From the NCBI GenBank assembly GCA_031771865.1, contig JASISA010000026.1, forward strand, positions 620,001-684,000: DNA of 64,000 bases, given 5' to 3'. Within the stretch, counting starts at the first letter, position 1. Each line of letters begins with the position of its first letter. Origin of the DNA: Nothophaeocryptopus gaeumannii (taxonomy: Eukaryota > Ascomycota > Dothideomycetes > Mycosphaerellales > Mycosphaerellaceae). The translations under genes were made by a program, and so were the position numbers. Shown piece after piece: positions 44,468 to 55,082 of this stretch. The notes beneath the pieces were generated by a model. It saw only the letters and a program-made list of their open reading frames with translations, was not told where the DNA came from and searched no databases.

Positions 44468-44643
44468 GGTCGCTTCTGGTGGCAACGCCCTCGAGAAAGG
44501 AAGAGATGGGTGTAAGAAGGGGTCGCTTCTAACGGCAACGCCCTCGGGGGAGGAAAGGATGGGAGTGAAAGAGGGGTCGCTTCTAATGGCAACGCCCTCG
44601 AGGATGGTGGAGGTGTCGCTTCTTACGGCAACGACCTCGAGAA
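44468..44643. repeat. Degenerate minisatellite, four copies
   Basis: The phrase GTCGCTTCT..GGCAACG(C/A)CCTCGAG recurs at about 44468, 44521, 44575 and 44614, with spacings of about 53, 54 and 39 bp. Copies differ by substitutions and indels. Immediately upstream of the 83-aa ORF on the minus strand. Confidence 0.85.
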
Positions 44644-46184
44644 AATGATGGCTCTCGAAAGAGCAGCAGCGCTTGTCGACCTTTAAGCGCGCAGGCCGAC
44701 AAAAGAACGATATGGGTACGATGGTGGTGAGAAGGAGAAGTTCGCAGACGCGCGCGAAAACTTAGGCTTGAGTAGTGTGGGCGTGGCGGGAGGGGCCGCG
44801 CCAAGAAACAGCAAACCGTGCGCTCTCCGCCGTTCGCGTCTGCAAGTCGCGGAGGCCCGAATCAGAGGCGCAGAGATATAGTCGGCGAAAGGATCGGAAG
44901 CCTGGACTCTCGACAATTGCTGAAACAACGACTCAGCCATCGGCCGACGGTTGAGAGCAATACCTGCTGAATCTTTGCCTGCGAACAGAACAACCAGCAG
45001 TATGACGTGGCTCACCGCATTTCGAAGCCTTCGCCTCCCGTCCACAGTTTGGTGGCCAGCGGACCATGCCTGGAATGGGATGCAGATGTTGCTCTGGAAC
45101 CTTCCTGCTCTTCTGGACGAATCCTCGAGTCGATTCCCGCAATATTGTCATGTTCAAGCCGAATTATCTTACCACCGAGCCATGGAATCCTGATATCCCG
45201 CTGGAATGGTGCTGCTCTGTTCATGGCAACGCACAGAACTGCAGCGCGTCCATCAGCATGGTCTCCATGTGCAGCATGACGCCGAACACCATGCATCCGA
45301 GCTCGCAGCTTCGTCCTCTACTCTCTTTCTATGAGGCAGAAGCTCCATCTAGGCCCCTGCAGAGTCCTCCACGCTGCGTTTGCAGACTCATCATGCCTTT
45401 ATGCTTCTCTTGCGGCTGCATGTGCCCTCCCGTCACCCCGCTTCTCCGTTGGCGATGGACAGTAGAAGACCGTATGCGATCTGCGATGAGCCGGAAACCT
45501 GGAAGTACTCGGGCTGTCTCTGTCTCATGTATCAGCGCGCTCGTCAGTCTATCTCTTTGTTGAGTACGAAAGAAAGTCGATGTTCAGTGCGAGCACTGAA
45601 GTCGGAGAACTCCGCACCCAAAGCTGTACCATGCTATTAATAATGGGGCAAGCTTTCTTTCCCGTGCCAAGCTTTCGTGATCCCTCCTTCCGCGGCTCGA
45701 GCACACACGTCAGCGGCCAGCTACTTCAAGAAGCTTCGCGAGCAGGAAAGCCTTCTTAGACTTCGAAAAGTTCGCTGCCAAGAATATGATACTGCGCGAG
45801 ATCACGCCCGAGAGCAAGGCGACTTATCAGTCCTAATGGCTCTTGGTTCGATCGGGGGGCCGAGGATGGTGTAATGCGTAGCAGAGCCGGAAGCGTAGCT
45901 CAGATGAGCATAGGCAGTGTCGACGAGGCTGACATCATGGAGCGGATGGAGTATCAGTTCAGCGGCACCTGTGCGGATCTCAGTGAGATCGGCTCAGTCA
46001 AATTGAGCTCTGCGAATCAGCCAAACAGCAACCTTTCGAAAGGATCACCACGTCAGACACAGAGCGCGACAAAGAAGCGAGTAAATAATCGACCTATTCA
46101 CTTCTCCCGGACGAGCAGTACTGAGCGCTAGAGTGGAGAATGGCATCGCGGACCCAACGACGAGGCAGACGTAATCTGCGATGA
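44644..46184. other. Region of small ORFs, no confident gene
   Basis: Two plus-strand ORFs, 45677-45874 (YFKKLREQESLLRLRKVR) and 45874-46131, abut through TAATG and look weakly coding. They could be fragments of an upstream part of the next gene. I cannot connect them by clear splice sites. Confidence 0.35.
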
Positions 46185-47294
46185 ATGCTTCCACTCAGAG
46201 TCGCCATTAAGGATTCCCACTCGCCAGGAGCCGAGGAGGGTCGTCCAAGATTCCACGAAATCTCACGTGGACTCTGTGAACCTCAGATGCTCGACGCTGA
46301 TCCGACTGCAAAAGATCCGGGTCTAGATCCAGATAAGTTTGCTCAAGATCTGATCAGCTTGGTACGGCGCGCTACGAGCCTTTGGCCCACGCATTACGAG
46401 CAATTCTTCCCAAATTCAAGTCTCGACCCGAAGAGACATAACTCGGCTGTGAAACAAGTGGAGAAGCTCAGGAGAGCCTTCAAAGATCACGGTTTCTCAT
46501 ATGCCGTGACAAAGTCTGAGTTCTGGAAAGATATTGACTCAGACTCGAAGGGAGCGCCCACGAACTCGAGGCATCCGAAGATGCCGACTGCCAAAGAATT
46601 TGGTCTGTCTGAAGCGCAGTACCAAAAGCTCATTGACACCGCCATGACTACATGTAGCAACAACGTTGTTCACGCAAACGGCAAAAAATTATTCCCCGGC
46701 ATCACCAGAGGGCAATGGGGCAGACTACTCCAAAAGGCATGGAATGCAATAGACAAAGCAGGACTACCTCGTGCGCAACCACCCGTCCAGAAGCCCATCA
46801 TCGGTCCTGATCCGACTGCAAGCTCATTGGGACTTCATTCACCATTGTACCCAGATGGCTTTATCAGCACAGTGCGGCACAACAGATTAGTTGTGACGGC
46901 AGACGCGAACAGGCTCCATTTTGACCCGCCCCTGAGCCAACATCAAATGTTGTATAGAACCCGAAAGGTGAGGTCGACCTTACGCAACAATGGAATATCC
47001 TTTGCTGGAGAGAAGGATGGCGTCCCGGTGCCAAACCAACAAGCCGATTCTGAAGCCGAGCCAGCGCCGCCTCGCAAAAAGGCAAAGATCTCTCATGAGC
47101 CACAACCAGACGGCGACAACTCGCATGTTGTGATGCAATCTTCTAATCGCAAGAAGACAGCTGTGTCATACCCCGAATTCTGCAGCGACGAGTCCGACGA
47201 AGCGGTGAACTCAGACGATGATGAAGAAGAGTTCCGGCCGGAGCCTTTATCAACGCAATCGAAGCGGAAGGGAAAGCGACATGCACACAACTAA
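46185..47294 (+). CDS. Hypothetical protein, 369 aa
   Basis: Open from ATG 46185. The same frame is open upstream to an ATG at 46142 but interrupted by a TGA directly before 46181. A later ATG at 46288 precedes DADPTAKDPGLDPDKFAQDL, where convincing coding begins. Two copies of a DPTA..(P/S)LGL-like phrase (DADPTAKDPGLDP and GPDPTASSLGLHSP) each precede a helical block (KQVEKLRRAFKDHGFSYAV and TRKVRSTLRNNGISFAGE), suggesting an internal duplication. The C-terminus is acidic, then basic (SKRKGKRHA), possibly nuclear. No known domain. Confidence 0.55.
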   Translation: MLPLRVAIKDSHSPGAEEGRPRFHEISRGLCEPQMLDADPTAKDPGLDPDKFAQDLISLVRRATSLWPTHYEQFFPNSSLDPKRHNSAVKQVEKLRRAFKDHGFSYAVTKSEFWKDIDSDSKGAPTNSRHPKMPTAKEFGLSEAQYQKLIDTAMTTCSNNVVHANGKKLFPGITRGQWGRLLQKAWNAIDKAGLPRAQPPVQKPIIGPDPTASSLGLHSPLYPDGFISTVRHNRLVVTADANRLHFDPPLSQHQMLYRTRKVRSTLRNNGISFAGEKDGVPVPNQQADSEAEPAPPRKKAKISHEPQPDGDNSHVVMQSSNRKKTAVSYPEFCSDESDEAVNSDDDEEEFRPEPLSTQSKRKGKRHAHN

Positions 47295-47991
47295 AGTTTA
47301 CAGGCAGTAGGGAAGTTCAACTACACATGCCCCAGCACTGCGAAGGACTTTAGCATACAGCTGACTTATTCACAGCAACTCTCTTCCTCTTCGAGTCCCA
47401 GGAATGGGTGGGCGCACAAACAACTTCGGTTGGTGTTGACAGCTGGCGCGATGGATGAAGCGTGCAGTACTCGAAGTATCGGCTCATGTCTGCTTCCTAT
47501 TCCCAGACTGGATCTAGAAAGTCGAACCGAGCAGTAAGTATTCCAATAGGTGGATCACCTTGGCTCTCTTGGAATGCTACCTCACTACTAGGCCCTTATC
47601 ATCGTTCGTCGTCAATTATGCTAAGGACTTCCAGTTCCCTCGTCACGACTCGCAAGGATAGATCGCTAGTCGGGATTGTACTGGCTATAGGAGGAATTAT
47701 CGCGTAAGTAGCCCCTTTACTGTAGAAGACTGGTGTACTGTAATACTAACGGTTCTCCACAGGTATTCGTATGTCATGCAGAAGCAGGCACGGAAATGAG
47801 CAGGTGGAATGTTTACCTTGCTCGAGCCAGCAAAGCAAACAGCCACTGAGGATTCGATTCTGCAGCTTTCACGTGCCATGAAAGTCAAACCGTGCAGTAA
47901 GGCTGAGTTATACCGGTTCGAGTCGCAGAGCCGAATTGCGTGGTAATCTAGAGCCAATAGATCGTAGATTCAGCGAACAGATGGATCCAGC
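47295..47991. other. Intergenic
   Basis: No supported gene. A GGTTCGAGTC at about 47921 looks like a tRNA T-loop but lacks paired stems. Confidence 0.4.
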
Positions 47992-48342
47992 TCAGCATTT
48001 CGTAGCCTTGTTGAATCTTTCCAAAAGAGCCTTGCCAGCAGGATCAGCGGCGAGTCTCTTCCAGGCGGGAACATGATCGCGCATCTGTCATTTGAGGCAG
48101 TTTGTCGAGGGCTCGCATGTCTAGCGGTCTCTTGCTCTTTTCCATGGTTTCAACAGTCGTCTGTGGCCACACACGAGACCAGCACACGCCTCGAAGGCTC
48201 CATGTTGACCTAGGGTAGCTTCTTGGGCGGGTTTCAGAGCTTCGGAAATCTCAATCCGGAGAGGCTTGATGCTATCCTGTAATCCATTGTAGAGCCTTCA
48301 GCATAGGCATTGGGTGGCGGTTACTTGGACGAAAGTGTACAT
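47992..48342 (-). CDS. Small three-exon gene, 70-aa protein of unknown function
   Basis: Exons 48325-48342, 48175-48276 and 47992-48084 all join in phase 0. The first encodes MYTFVQ. The second encodes SIKPLRIEISEALKPAQEAT and QHGAFEACAGL. The third encodes MRDHVPAWKRLAADPAGKAL followed by LERFNKATKC. Introns are 48 nt (GTAACC..TTACAG) and 90 nt (GTGTGT..GACAG). The product is probably all-helical, mildly basic, without signal peptide. The ATG follows a pyrimidine-rich TTCAG, so an additional upstream exon is possible. I do not recognise the family. Coherent phase across two introns makes it a likely real gene despite its size. Confidence 0.6.
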
Positions 48343-49088
48343 CTGAAGTCATGAGCGATGGAGAGCAGAAGGGAAGCAGGAAGGAGCATTCGAAGCAGGG
48401 GACGATACAGCTTATGCAAAGCTTGGCATCGTCGACGGAAGCGGCCCGCGCGGGGTACAGATACAGAGGCCACTTCATCTCTCACTCTCACTTCCGTTTT
48501 ACCCTCTCTCTTCTTCCTCTTGCTCATCAATCAATCAATCAATCAATATCTACTTTATGAACACCATCATCAGCAACTATTAAAGTACACATGACACTCT
48601 CGGACGGCCGCCCAAATGTATACCTTCCCCGCTTTGATGAAGGATCCAAATTCATCCGAACACTGGGGTCTACACTCTACGCGAGAACCTTGAGATGATG
48701 AACCAACATATACGAAGAAGAACTACACCCCTCCCTGTCTTGTTGGTGGCTTAAATAGATCAAGAGCCTCGCGGAGCCCCGCACCTTGTTCCAAATCCAG
48801 CAACATGGGAAAGAAATTTGTATCGCTTCCGGCTGCACTCCTAGTAATTTGGCCGTCTTGGTGAGAGGAAATCGCTGTGCAGTTTCGGATGGACCTAGGC
48901 AGTAGTAGCGAGAGCAGTGAGTATGGATGGTCTCTTTACGGCAGACCGGATTCTTAGACTTCACTACCATCACACCTTCTCCTCTTTCGCCCTTGTGCTC
49001 TGTGTTGACCTTAAGCGCTGGTGACAGCAGTCCAGCTCATACATTGACGCGATCTTCTTCCTTTCGCTCCAGCTCATTCATTGACGCG
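48343..49088. other. Divergent intergenic region with (AATC)n microsatellite
   Basis: Between the 70-aa gene and the arabinanase. A tetranucleotide run (CAATCAATCAATCAATCAAT) is at about 48524-48546. A near-duplicate phrase CAGCTCAT(A/T)CATTGACGCGA occurs twice at about 49033 and 49070, just before the GH43 start. Confidence 0.5.
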
Positions 49089-50125
49089 ATGTTATTTCTT
49101 TCGCTGTTAGGCGTGAGCGCTCTCACAACATTGGTGCATAGCTATTCCAACCCAGGCGCCTGCAGTGGCATTTGCAGCAACACTCACGACCCTTCAATTA
49201 TCCAGCGTGCAAGCGATGGCACCTACTTTCGATTCTCCACCGGCGGCACAATCCAGATCCACACGGCACCCGATATCACTGGGCCCTGGAAATTTGCCTG
49301 CACCATGCTCACGGGAAATGCCAAGTTGACGGTGTCTGGCAACGATGGCTCCGATCTCTGGGCTCCAGATGTCATCCGAGTAGACGGCACTTCCTACGTC
49401 TACTATTCCGTATCCACCTCCGGCACACAGATAAGCGGCATTGGCCTAGCGACTTCCACAACCATGGAATGCGGCTCCTTCGTAGATCACGGCAGCGTCG
49501 GAATCTCCTCCACAACCGGCGACAACTACAACGCAATTGACGCCAACCTCTTAAACGCCGGCGGCACATTCTACATGCAATTTGGGTCTTTCAGGAGCAA
49601 TATCTATCAAGTGCGAATGGCAAACCCACCCACCAATGTCGCCTCGGGATCTAGCATGGTGAATATTGCGTTTGACTCGCTTTCGAGCTCAAGACCGGAG
49701 GAAGGGGCGTTTATGATCAAGTATGGGAGTTATTACTACCTCTTCTATTCGTACGGAGCTTGCTGCAATTATGATAGCAGTAGGCCTGCGACGGGCGCGG
49801 AGTATAAGATTAAAGTTTGTAGATCGAGTAGTCCGAGCGGCGGATTTGTGAGAGCATTCCCTTTACCGAGCGATTTCGTTGCCTCCACTGACAACCCTTC
49901 TAGGTCGACGCCGATGGAACATCTTGCCTCAAAGGCGGCGGTTCCATTGTTCTTGAATCTCACGGTTCGGTATACGGCCCTGGTGGACAGAGTGTTTACC
50001 AAACTTCGGGCCATGGCTGGGTTCTGGTTTATCATTACGTGAATCCTTCGATTGGCTACGCGAATGGCGATAAGCAGTTTGGATGGAATACGATTACCTG
50101 GAGCAATGGATGGCCGACGGTATAG
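49089..50125 (+). CDS. Arabinan endo-1,5-alpha-L-arabinosidase-like secreted enzyme, GH43
   Basis: Two exons (49089-49847, 49904-50125) give 326 aa with signal peptide LFLSLLGVSALTTLVHS. The five-bladed propeller GH43 residues are visible: NTHDPSIIQ (catalytic base Asp), LWAPDVIRVDGTSYVYYSVS, NYNAIDANLL (pKa-modulating Asp) and SSRPEEGAFMIKYGSYYYLF (acid Glu). The intron GTGAGA..TTCTAG joins SPSGGF to VDADGTSCLKGGGSIVLESH, and the C-terminus GDKQFGWNTITWSNGWP is characteristic of endo-arabinanases. It cuts alpha-1,5-arabinan side chains of pectin in plant cell walls, consistent with a plant-associated or saprobic lifestyle. The catalytic residues are all present. Confidence 0.92.
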
Positions 50126-50199
50126 AAGCAGCAGCGGGTCTTTCGATTCTTGTGGATAGTTTCCGGTACTACATAGCGCACTGCCTGCTTTCGACTCTT

Positions 50200-50766
50200 T
50201 AGAATCCAGGCTTGACAACTCACCTCTCATACCCTCCATATGTTTCACTGCCATCTCATGAATCAATCTCATCCGGTCGTCCTCCTCAATAGGACGCTGC
50301 ATGGCCATCTGCTGAAAACGAGACGCCAGTGCATGATTTGTAGCTAACTCTTCCTCCGACACCACACCTTCGTCTTCACTGCTCGCCTCCTTCTCATCCT
50401 CGCCCCCAGTCTCTCCCAATCTTGCATATCGGGCTCATTGACTTGCTCAACCCAGCTAATACTGAAATTTTTCCCTTTTCCCACACCACGAGTTCCACTG
50501 GAGCGCGACCAATTGTCCGGTCGCCAAATGACTACTTGTCAAGTACTAGATTCCATGCGCCACATTTCATCCTCTCGCAGCCAGAGAGTCGCCGTTTCAG
50601 ACTTGCGATCCCATTGCCATATCGAGGTGATCGTGAAGCCTTGGTCGCGATATTTGAGCGGGTTCGCGGTCGGCTTAGTGGGAGTCGTTTCCTCGTGAGG
50701 TAGAATCCCGTGGAGACCTGTTTGTGCCTCTCCCATTAGAGGCTTGGCGGAGAAGGTCACCTGCAC
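50200..50766 (-). pseudogene. Unknown conserved-looking gene, broken by TGA and a frameshift
   Basis: The minus strand reads VTFSAKPLMGEAQTGLHGIL, YRDQGFTITSIWQWDRKSET, WLREDEMWRMESST, then an in-frame TGA at about 50541, then QVVIWRPDNWSRSSGTRG and VEQVNEPDMQDWERLG. A shift at the G-run near 50405 leads to EDEKEASSEDEGVVSEEELA and EEDDRMRLIHEMAVKHMEGM. All segments look like a single protein with a mixed beta N-terminus and an acidic, helical C-terminus. An upstream part may lie at 50757-51008 (YELTDDTPPESLI). I do not recognise the family. Alternative splicing cannot remove the TGA without deleting good coding sequence. Confidence 0.5.
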
Positions 50767-51239
50767 CTACGAAGTACCGAGATGAAGACTGTTATTAGGG
50801 ACTCAGGAGGTGTGTCGTCTGTGAGTTCGTATGACGCGACAAGGTTCCCCTCGCCAACCGGGGGGGAGCGCGATTCATGTGGCTTGGCAGTTGCCTCAGG
50901 TTTATCAGCTGACATCCCGCCTCTGCCTTCAGCCGTGTCTCTCTCGTCCTGGGACGTCTCCCTCCTCTCTCGGAGCGATTTCACGAAAGCGTTTCCATCG
51001 CGCCGCACACCTCATCCTCATCCATCAGTCTGCATCAATGCGCATGCATCATCAGTGTCAATCGACATGCGCCTCACCGCATGTAGACGCTAACATGCCG
51101 GGAGGAAGCGCTGGTACGGGGGTGGCGGCGGTCAGGATCGGCTCATCAGGAGACAAGATGCGAGCGACATTCGATCGACGAAATTTTCAATGGTCCAGAT
51201 TCCACTTCTCCTTCATGATACCACTTCAGCGTAGTGAGC

Positions 51240-53098
51240 ATGACGATCACGAGTCTGTCTATGAGCCATAGCTTCAACACGGTGAGACGCTGGCTCGCGC
51301 AGGCTGAACTAGACGACACTTCGGACTATCAAATACCACTTCAACACGAGCTACTCGAGGATCCGAGATGCCATCTCATCAAAGGATCCCCGCCTCCGGA
51401 CTCTGGCAACAAGAAACCCGCAAAATCGATGCATACTGCACATGACTCTGGAATTGACTTGGGACCCTTATCTGAGCAAGGCTTGCCAGCGGAACTCTAC
51501 GGCTTTCCAGTAGCTCCAGAGCCCAATGCGTTTCCAGAGGTCCTAGAGGTTGAGCCCGTAAAGCTAGAGTCCTTGACCAGATATGTGACCTCGAATAGCC
51601 TCGCGGCTGCCATCGATTGCCCACCGGCAAAACAGCGACGAACTCCTGTCCAAGCGATCTTGGCGCACCCGGAAGCGAGAAAAGGTAGCGAAGCCCAGCT
51701 ATGGACCAAGACACACATCATCGTGAGCGCGATCAAGGAAGCCATTGAAAGTCTCAGCAAGCGCAGGAGCGCCGGAATGGCCTGGTCGTCTACTTTGGAG
51801 GTGGCATGCTGCAACTTCTTCTGCCCTTTGAATCTACAGCGTTTTCTCGCCTGCTACTGGGCATTGTGGCACCCACATTGCCCTATATTCCACAGATCGA
51901 ACTTTTCGAGCCAGAGAGTACCGCCTTTGCTTCTAGCGGCGATGGCGCTCGTCGGAGCTTGCCTAAGTCCAACGGAGGCAGACAGAGAATCTGCGCTGCT
52001 ATGGCTTGACCCGGTCGAGGAATGCGTTTTCATGGCGGAGGAGTTCTGTGACGATCCTATCACATACGACCCGAGATATCGGAATGACACAGCATTACTA
52101 AATCGCTTGAACGCCACCCGCGCTGCATACCTGCTAATAGAGCTCCAAACATGGGAAGGAACGGATGCAGCCAAACGCCGCGCAAGGCGCACCCGCTACG
52201 CCGAACTTACTGCTGTCTTTCGTAGCGTTTGTTCGAAGGATATCAGACACGGCGACCTCAGCGAGTACCTCACAGGCGCAGATGTCAGCATATCATGGAA
52301 CTGCTTCATTCTGGTGGAGGAGCTAATTCGGACTCTACTTCATATCGTCATGCTCGATGGCCTGTTCGTGATACTCAACAACACTCCACCACGCCTGGCG
52401 ATCTCTGAGGCTCGCGTGGCTCTTGCCTGCCCAGAGGCCTGCTTTGATGCAAAGGATGCGTCTGACTGGATCGAGACGGTCAAGGTCTGGGCGAAGAGCG
52501 AGGGCGGAAGGAAGCAGCCACTCATTTCCGAAATGACGAATCTGCTCTGGTCAAGCAATCTGACCTTGAATGACCAATCGACGCTATATGAGGCCAGCAG
52601 GTGCAACTTGTCTATGATGATGCAATGTAAGTCACATCGTTGGTTCATCATCGCTCTCAACAATTTCTCTTGCTAGACGAGGCTGATCACGTTGACTGCG
52701 AACCAAATGACTAACTTTTCGCAGTGCTCTATGTACAGCTCTTCCATGCGCGATGCCATCCCTTTCCCGCGAGTCAAACGCCTTTTCTACTACAGGCGCT
52801 CAACAATTGGAGCACAGCGTGGTCACTCAACACCAGCTCCCCACGCGCATTGGAGGACCATCAAGCCGGATCCGAAGATCACGGGAAGCGAGAGGGTATT
52901 TCAGTACTGGCGCCTGAGCTTTGGTGTCTGGCCCGTATGATCATCACGAGTTACGAGCACATTCCAATCACCAAATTCGATCAAAGCAATGCCAATTCTG
53001 GCCTCGTGGCGAAGCTTCTGAACGAGTTGCAGCACGCTGATGCGAGCCAAGCTCGCGACTTGGCACGCGCCCTTGAGACTATGAGACTCGCATCTTGA
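51240..53098 (+). CDS. Fungal-specific transcription-factor-domain protein without visible zinc finger
   Basis: Exons 51240-52626 and 52725-53098 (phase 1 join) give 586 aa. The middle matches the fungal_trans (middle homology) region common to C2H2- and Zn2Cys6-type regulators: RFLACYWALWHPHCPIFHRS, PPLLLAAMALVGACLSP, CVFMAEEFCDD and LTAVFRSVCSK. The C-terminal exon reads YVQLFHARCHPFPASQTPFL, then LWCLARMIITSYEHIP. No CX2C..H zinc finger or Zn2Cys6 cluster occurs in the N-terminal 130 residues, and I find none in the 230 bp upstream. Either an upstream exon was missed or the protein lacks its own DNA-binding domain. Target genes unknown. It lies two genes from the GH43 enzyme, but no regulatory link can be inferred. 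Confidence 0.75.
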
Positions 53099-53756
53099 GT
53101 GGCCTTCAAGCCCAGAGCTAGTACGATGGACGACTGACGATCCGAAAACCCGGAGCGGAATGAGTTGGATGCTCATATTCATAGCTAGTCTCCCAGTCGG
53201 CATATGAGCTGGCTGACTCAACGATACCTAGTCCAAGAGGTCTTCTGCTTCAGCCTGTCGGAGACCCCGAGTCCTGGCTCCTTTCGCATAAGTAAGCCCT
53301 CAGTTCGGACTTTGAATTAACCATGTCAACCATCTCAAGCGACCGCTTCTACGGCCTTAGCCTTAGTCTACTCTTCTTCGCCAATTCGGCACTTCCGCCG
53401 AACGATTTCCTCGCCCCGGCTACGTCGAGAAAACCTACATTTAACCACTTCGATCAGCCATAACTCTCAGCTCGAATTCATTCCAAGAACTCATACCTCT
53501 CAAGCTGGTTTTCATTAAGCCATTCCACTTCTCCCTCAGCACTACCCGGCAGCCCGACGACAATAACACGTCTCTCCCTCGAAATTCTGCCCCAATGCAG
53601 CATCTGGCGCACGAAGCGCATGCGTGTCAATGGTCGTGCTTGAGCAGGTAGACGGAAACCCGAAAAAGTATAGCTTTCAGGACCATCTGGCTCAAGCTCT
53701 GCAAATTCGAGGCGGCGTGGCTCAGGAACGTAGTCAGATGGGATATACTGCTGGAC
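53099..53756. other. Intergenic
   Basis: No supported feature beyond the 3' region of the transcription-factor gene. Confidence 0.4.
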
Positions 53757-54010
53757 TCAGCAGACAAGCTTCCACTCGCTGGTCTTGCCGATGATGCGGA
53801 ACCCGTTGGTGCGGCCGTAGGAGAGCGGAGCTAGGATGGAGCGAGTGGTGCGGTCGACTTGGAGTTGGCTAGGGGGTTTGGTCGAGGAGACGACGACCGT
53901 TTCGGGGAAGTTGGGGTCGTAGGTGAAGGTCAGGGTGCAGATCTCGTCGTAGAGTTCTTATGGTAGGTTGTGGAGGCCGCGCTGCAGGTCGTCGACTGTG
54001 ATTGGGGGGC
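53757..54010 (-). pseudogene. F-box-like (LPQEL) relic with premature TAA
   Basis: The minus strand reads TVDDLQRGLHNLP, then TAA (53958-53960) exactly where sister ORFs have Gln, then ELYDEICTLTFTYDPNFP, KPPSQLQVDRTTRSILAPLS and YGRTNGFRIIGKTSEWKL, ending at 53757. The pattern PP.QLQ.dR.tR...A is shared with the other family members. CAA to TAA is a single C-to-T change. No in-frame ATG was seen upstream. Confidence 0.7.
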
Positions 54011-54603
54011 ATGTTGTAGGCTGTCGGATGTATTAGAGGTGTGGATGTCGAGTTTGACGTATGTTTAGAAGTGTTCAAGTCCGTTTGTGCTTCTTTCTGT
54101 CGGAAGGTCAGCGTTAGCCCGAGCGTCACCTGCCCAAGGCACCGGCTTGCATGTGAGAGTCGGCATTCTAGAAAAACAGATCCTTAATTCCGCTGATTAG
54201 ATCTGACCTTTCTCCCTTCCCTACCCAGCTCTAGCTAAACCAAAGCCAGTGCCTTCGATGCTCTTGCTACTCTCCTGCTTCGTTGCTGTGCGGACAGGCT
54301 GTACCAGCTGCATTCTATTCTTGATCCTCTCTTCTACAAGTACAAAGTGACTTCTAAAAGGGGAGATTGCCAACAAGCCCGTTCCAATTCCCTTGTGGCC
54401 GCATCTCCGCACAACTGCATCAAGACACAGATTCTTGTCGCTTCGGTGTCTTCGCGGAACGTTCCCTTAGCTACGTTTGCGACGGAATGATACGTCCCCG
54501 TTAAAGCCAACAAGTCTAGTGTCTAAGGACTTTAGTCCAGTGTATCTTTTTTCATACTTGCGAAGCTGAGTCTTCTTTTACCACATGATCACATAGCTTT
54601 CGA
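54011..54603. other. Intergenic
   Basis: No supported feature. Confidence 0.35.
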
Positions 54604-54825
54604 CTATATAGCCGGCCTCCAGATCCAGCGTAGTGTGATCGGGTAGGACCTAGCCTTGGACGAGCGCGCCAAGGTGGACCAGATTGGAAAGTGTACTGGC
54701 GGTTTGTAGCCCCGCTGGACGATGGGACTCTTTGGCGGGTTGGCGGCGACGAAGAATTCGTAGATCTCGTCGATGAGCTCTTGCGGAAGATTTGTAATCC
54801 TCTGCAGCATATCGATGCAAACCAT
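54604..54825 (-). CDS. Short F-box-like (LPQEL) ORF, 73 aa
   Basis: ATG at 54825. It reads LQRITNLPQELIDEIYEFFV, then GYKPPVHFPIWSTLARSSKA. It conserves the half F-box and PP spacing of its neighbours. The last 15 residues (ITLRWIWRPAI) diverge. Expression unknown. Could be a decayed member. Confidence 0.45.
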   Translation of the reverse strand: MVCIDMLQRITNLPQELIDEIYEFFVAANPPKSPIVQRGYKPPVHFPIWSTLARSSKARSYPITLRWIWRPAI

Positions 54826-55082
54826 CTTGGAAGGTTTGGCTTGGGTTTAATTGCTGCTAACGTGCTTGGTTGAAGAATGCCGTTCGCCGTTGTTGTCGAA
54901 ATGCAACTGAGCCACAGATCCTGACATCATCACTTGCCAGTAGCATATGAAATAGCCGCTATTATATCCATTTTTCACTCATGCCGTCCATCACTCCTTT
55001 GCCTCCACTCGTCACTCCCAACAAACCTCAACCTCTTCACCGCCACCTTGTCCCTTCCTTCCAAACTTCCCAGCCACATACA

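Noticed and set aside
44468..44643. CRISPR-like array
   Set aside because: Units are degenerate, contiguous repeats without unique spacers, in a eukaryotic genome; a minisatellite explains them.
47880..47960. Possible tRNA, because of GGTTCGAGTC
   Set aside because: No 5-bp T-stem, acceptor stem or anticodon arm can be formed around it.
49769..50419. 216-aa minus-strand ORF running into the GH43 gene
   Set aside because: Only its N-terminal half looks coding (part of the broken gene); the rest is antisense to GH43 exon sequence.
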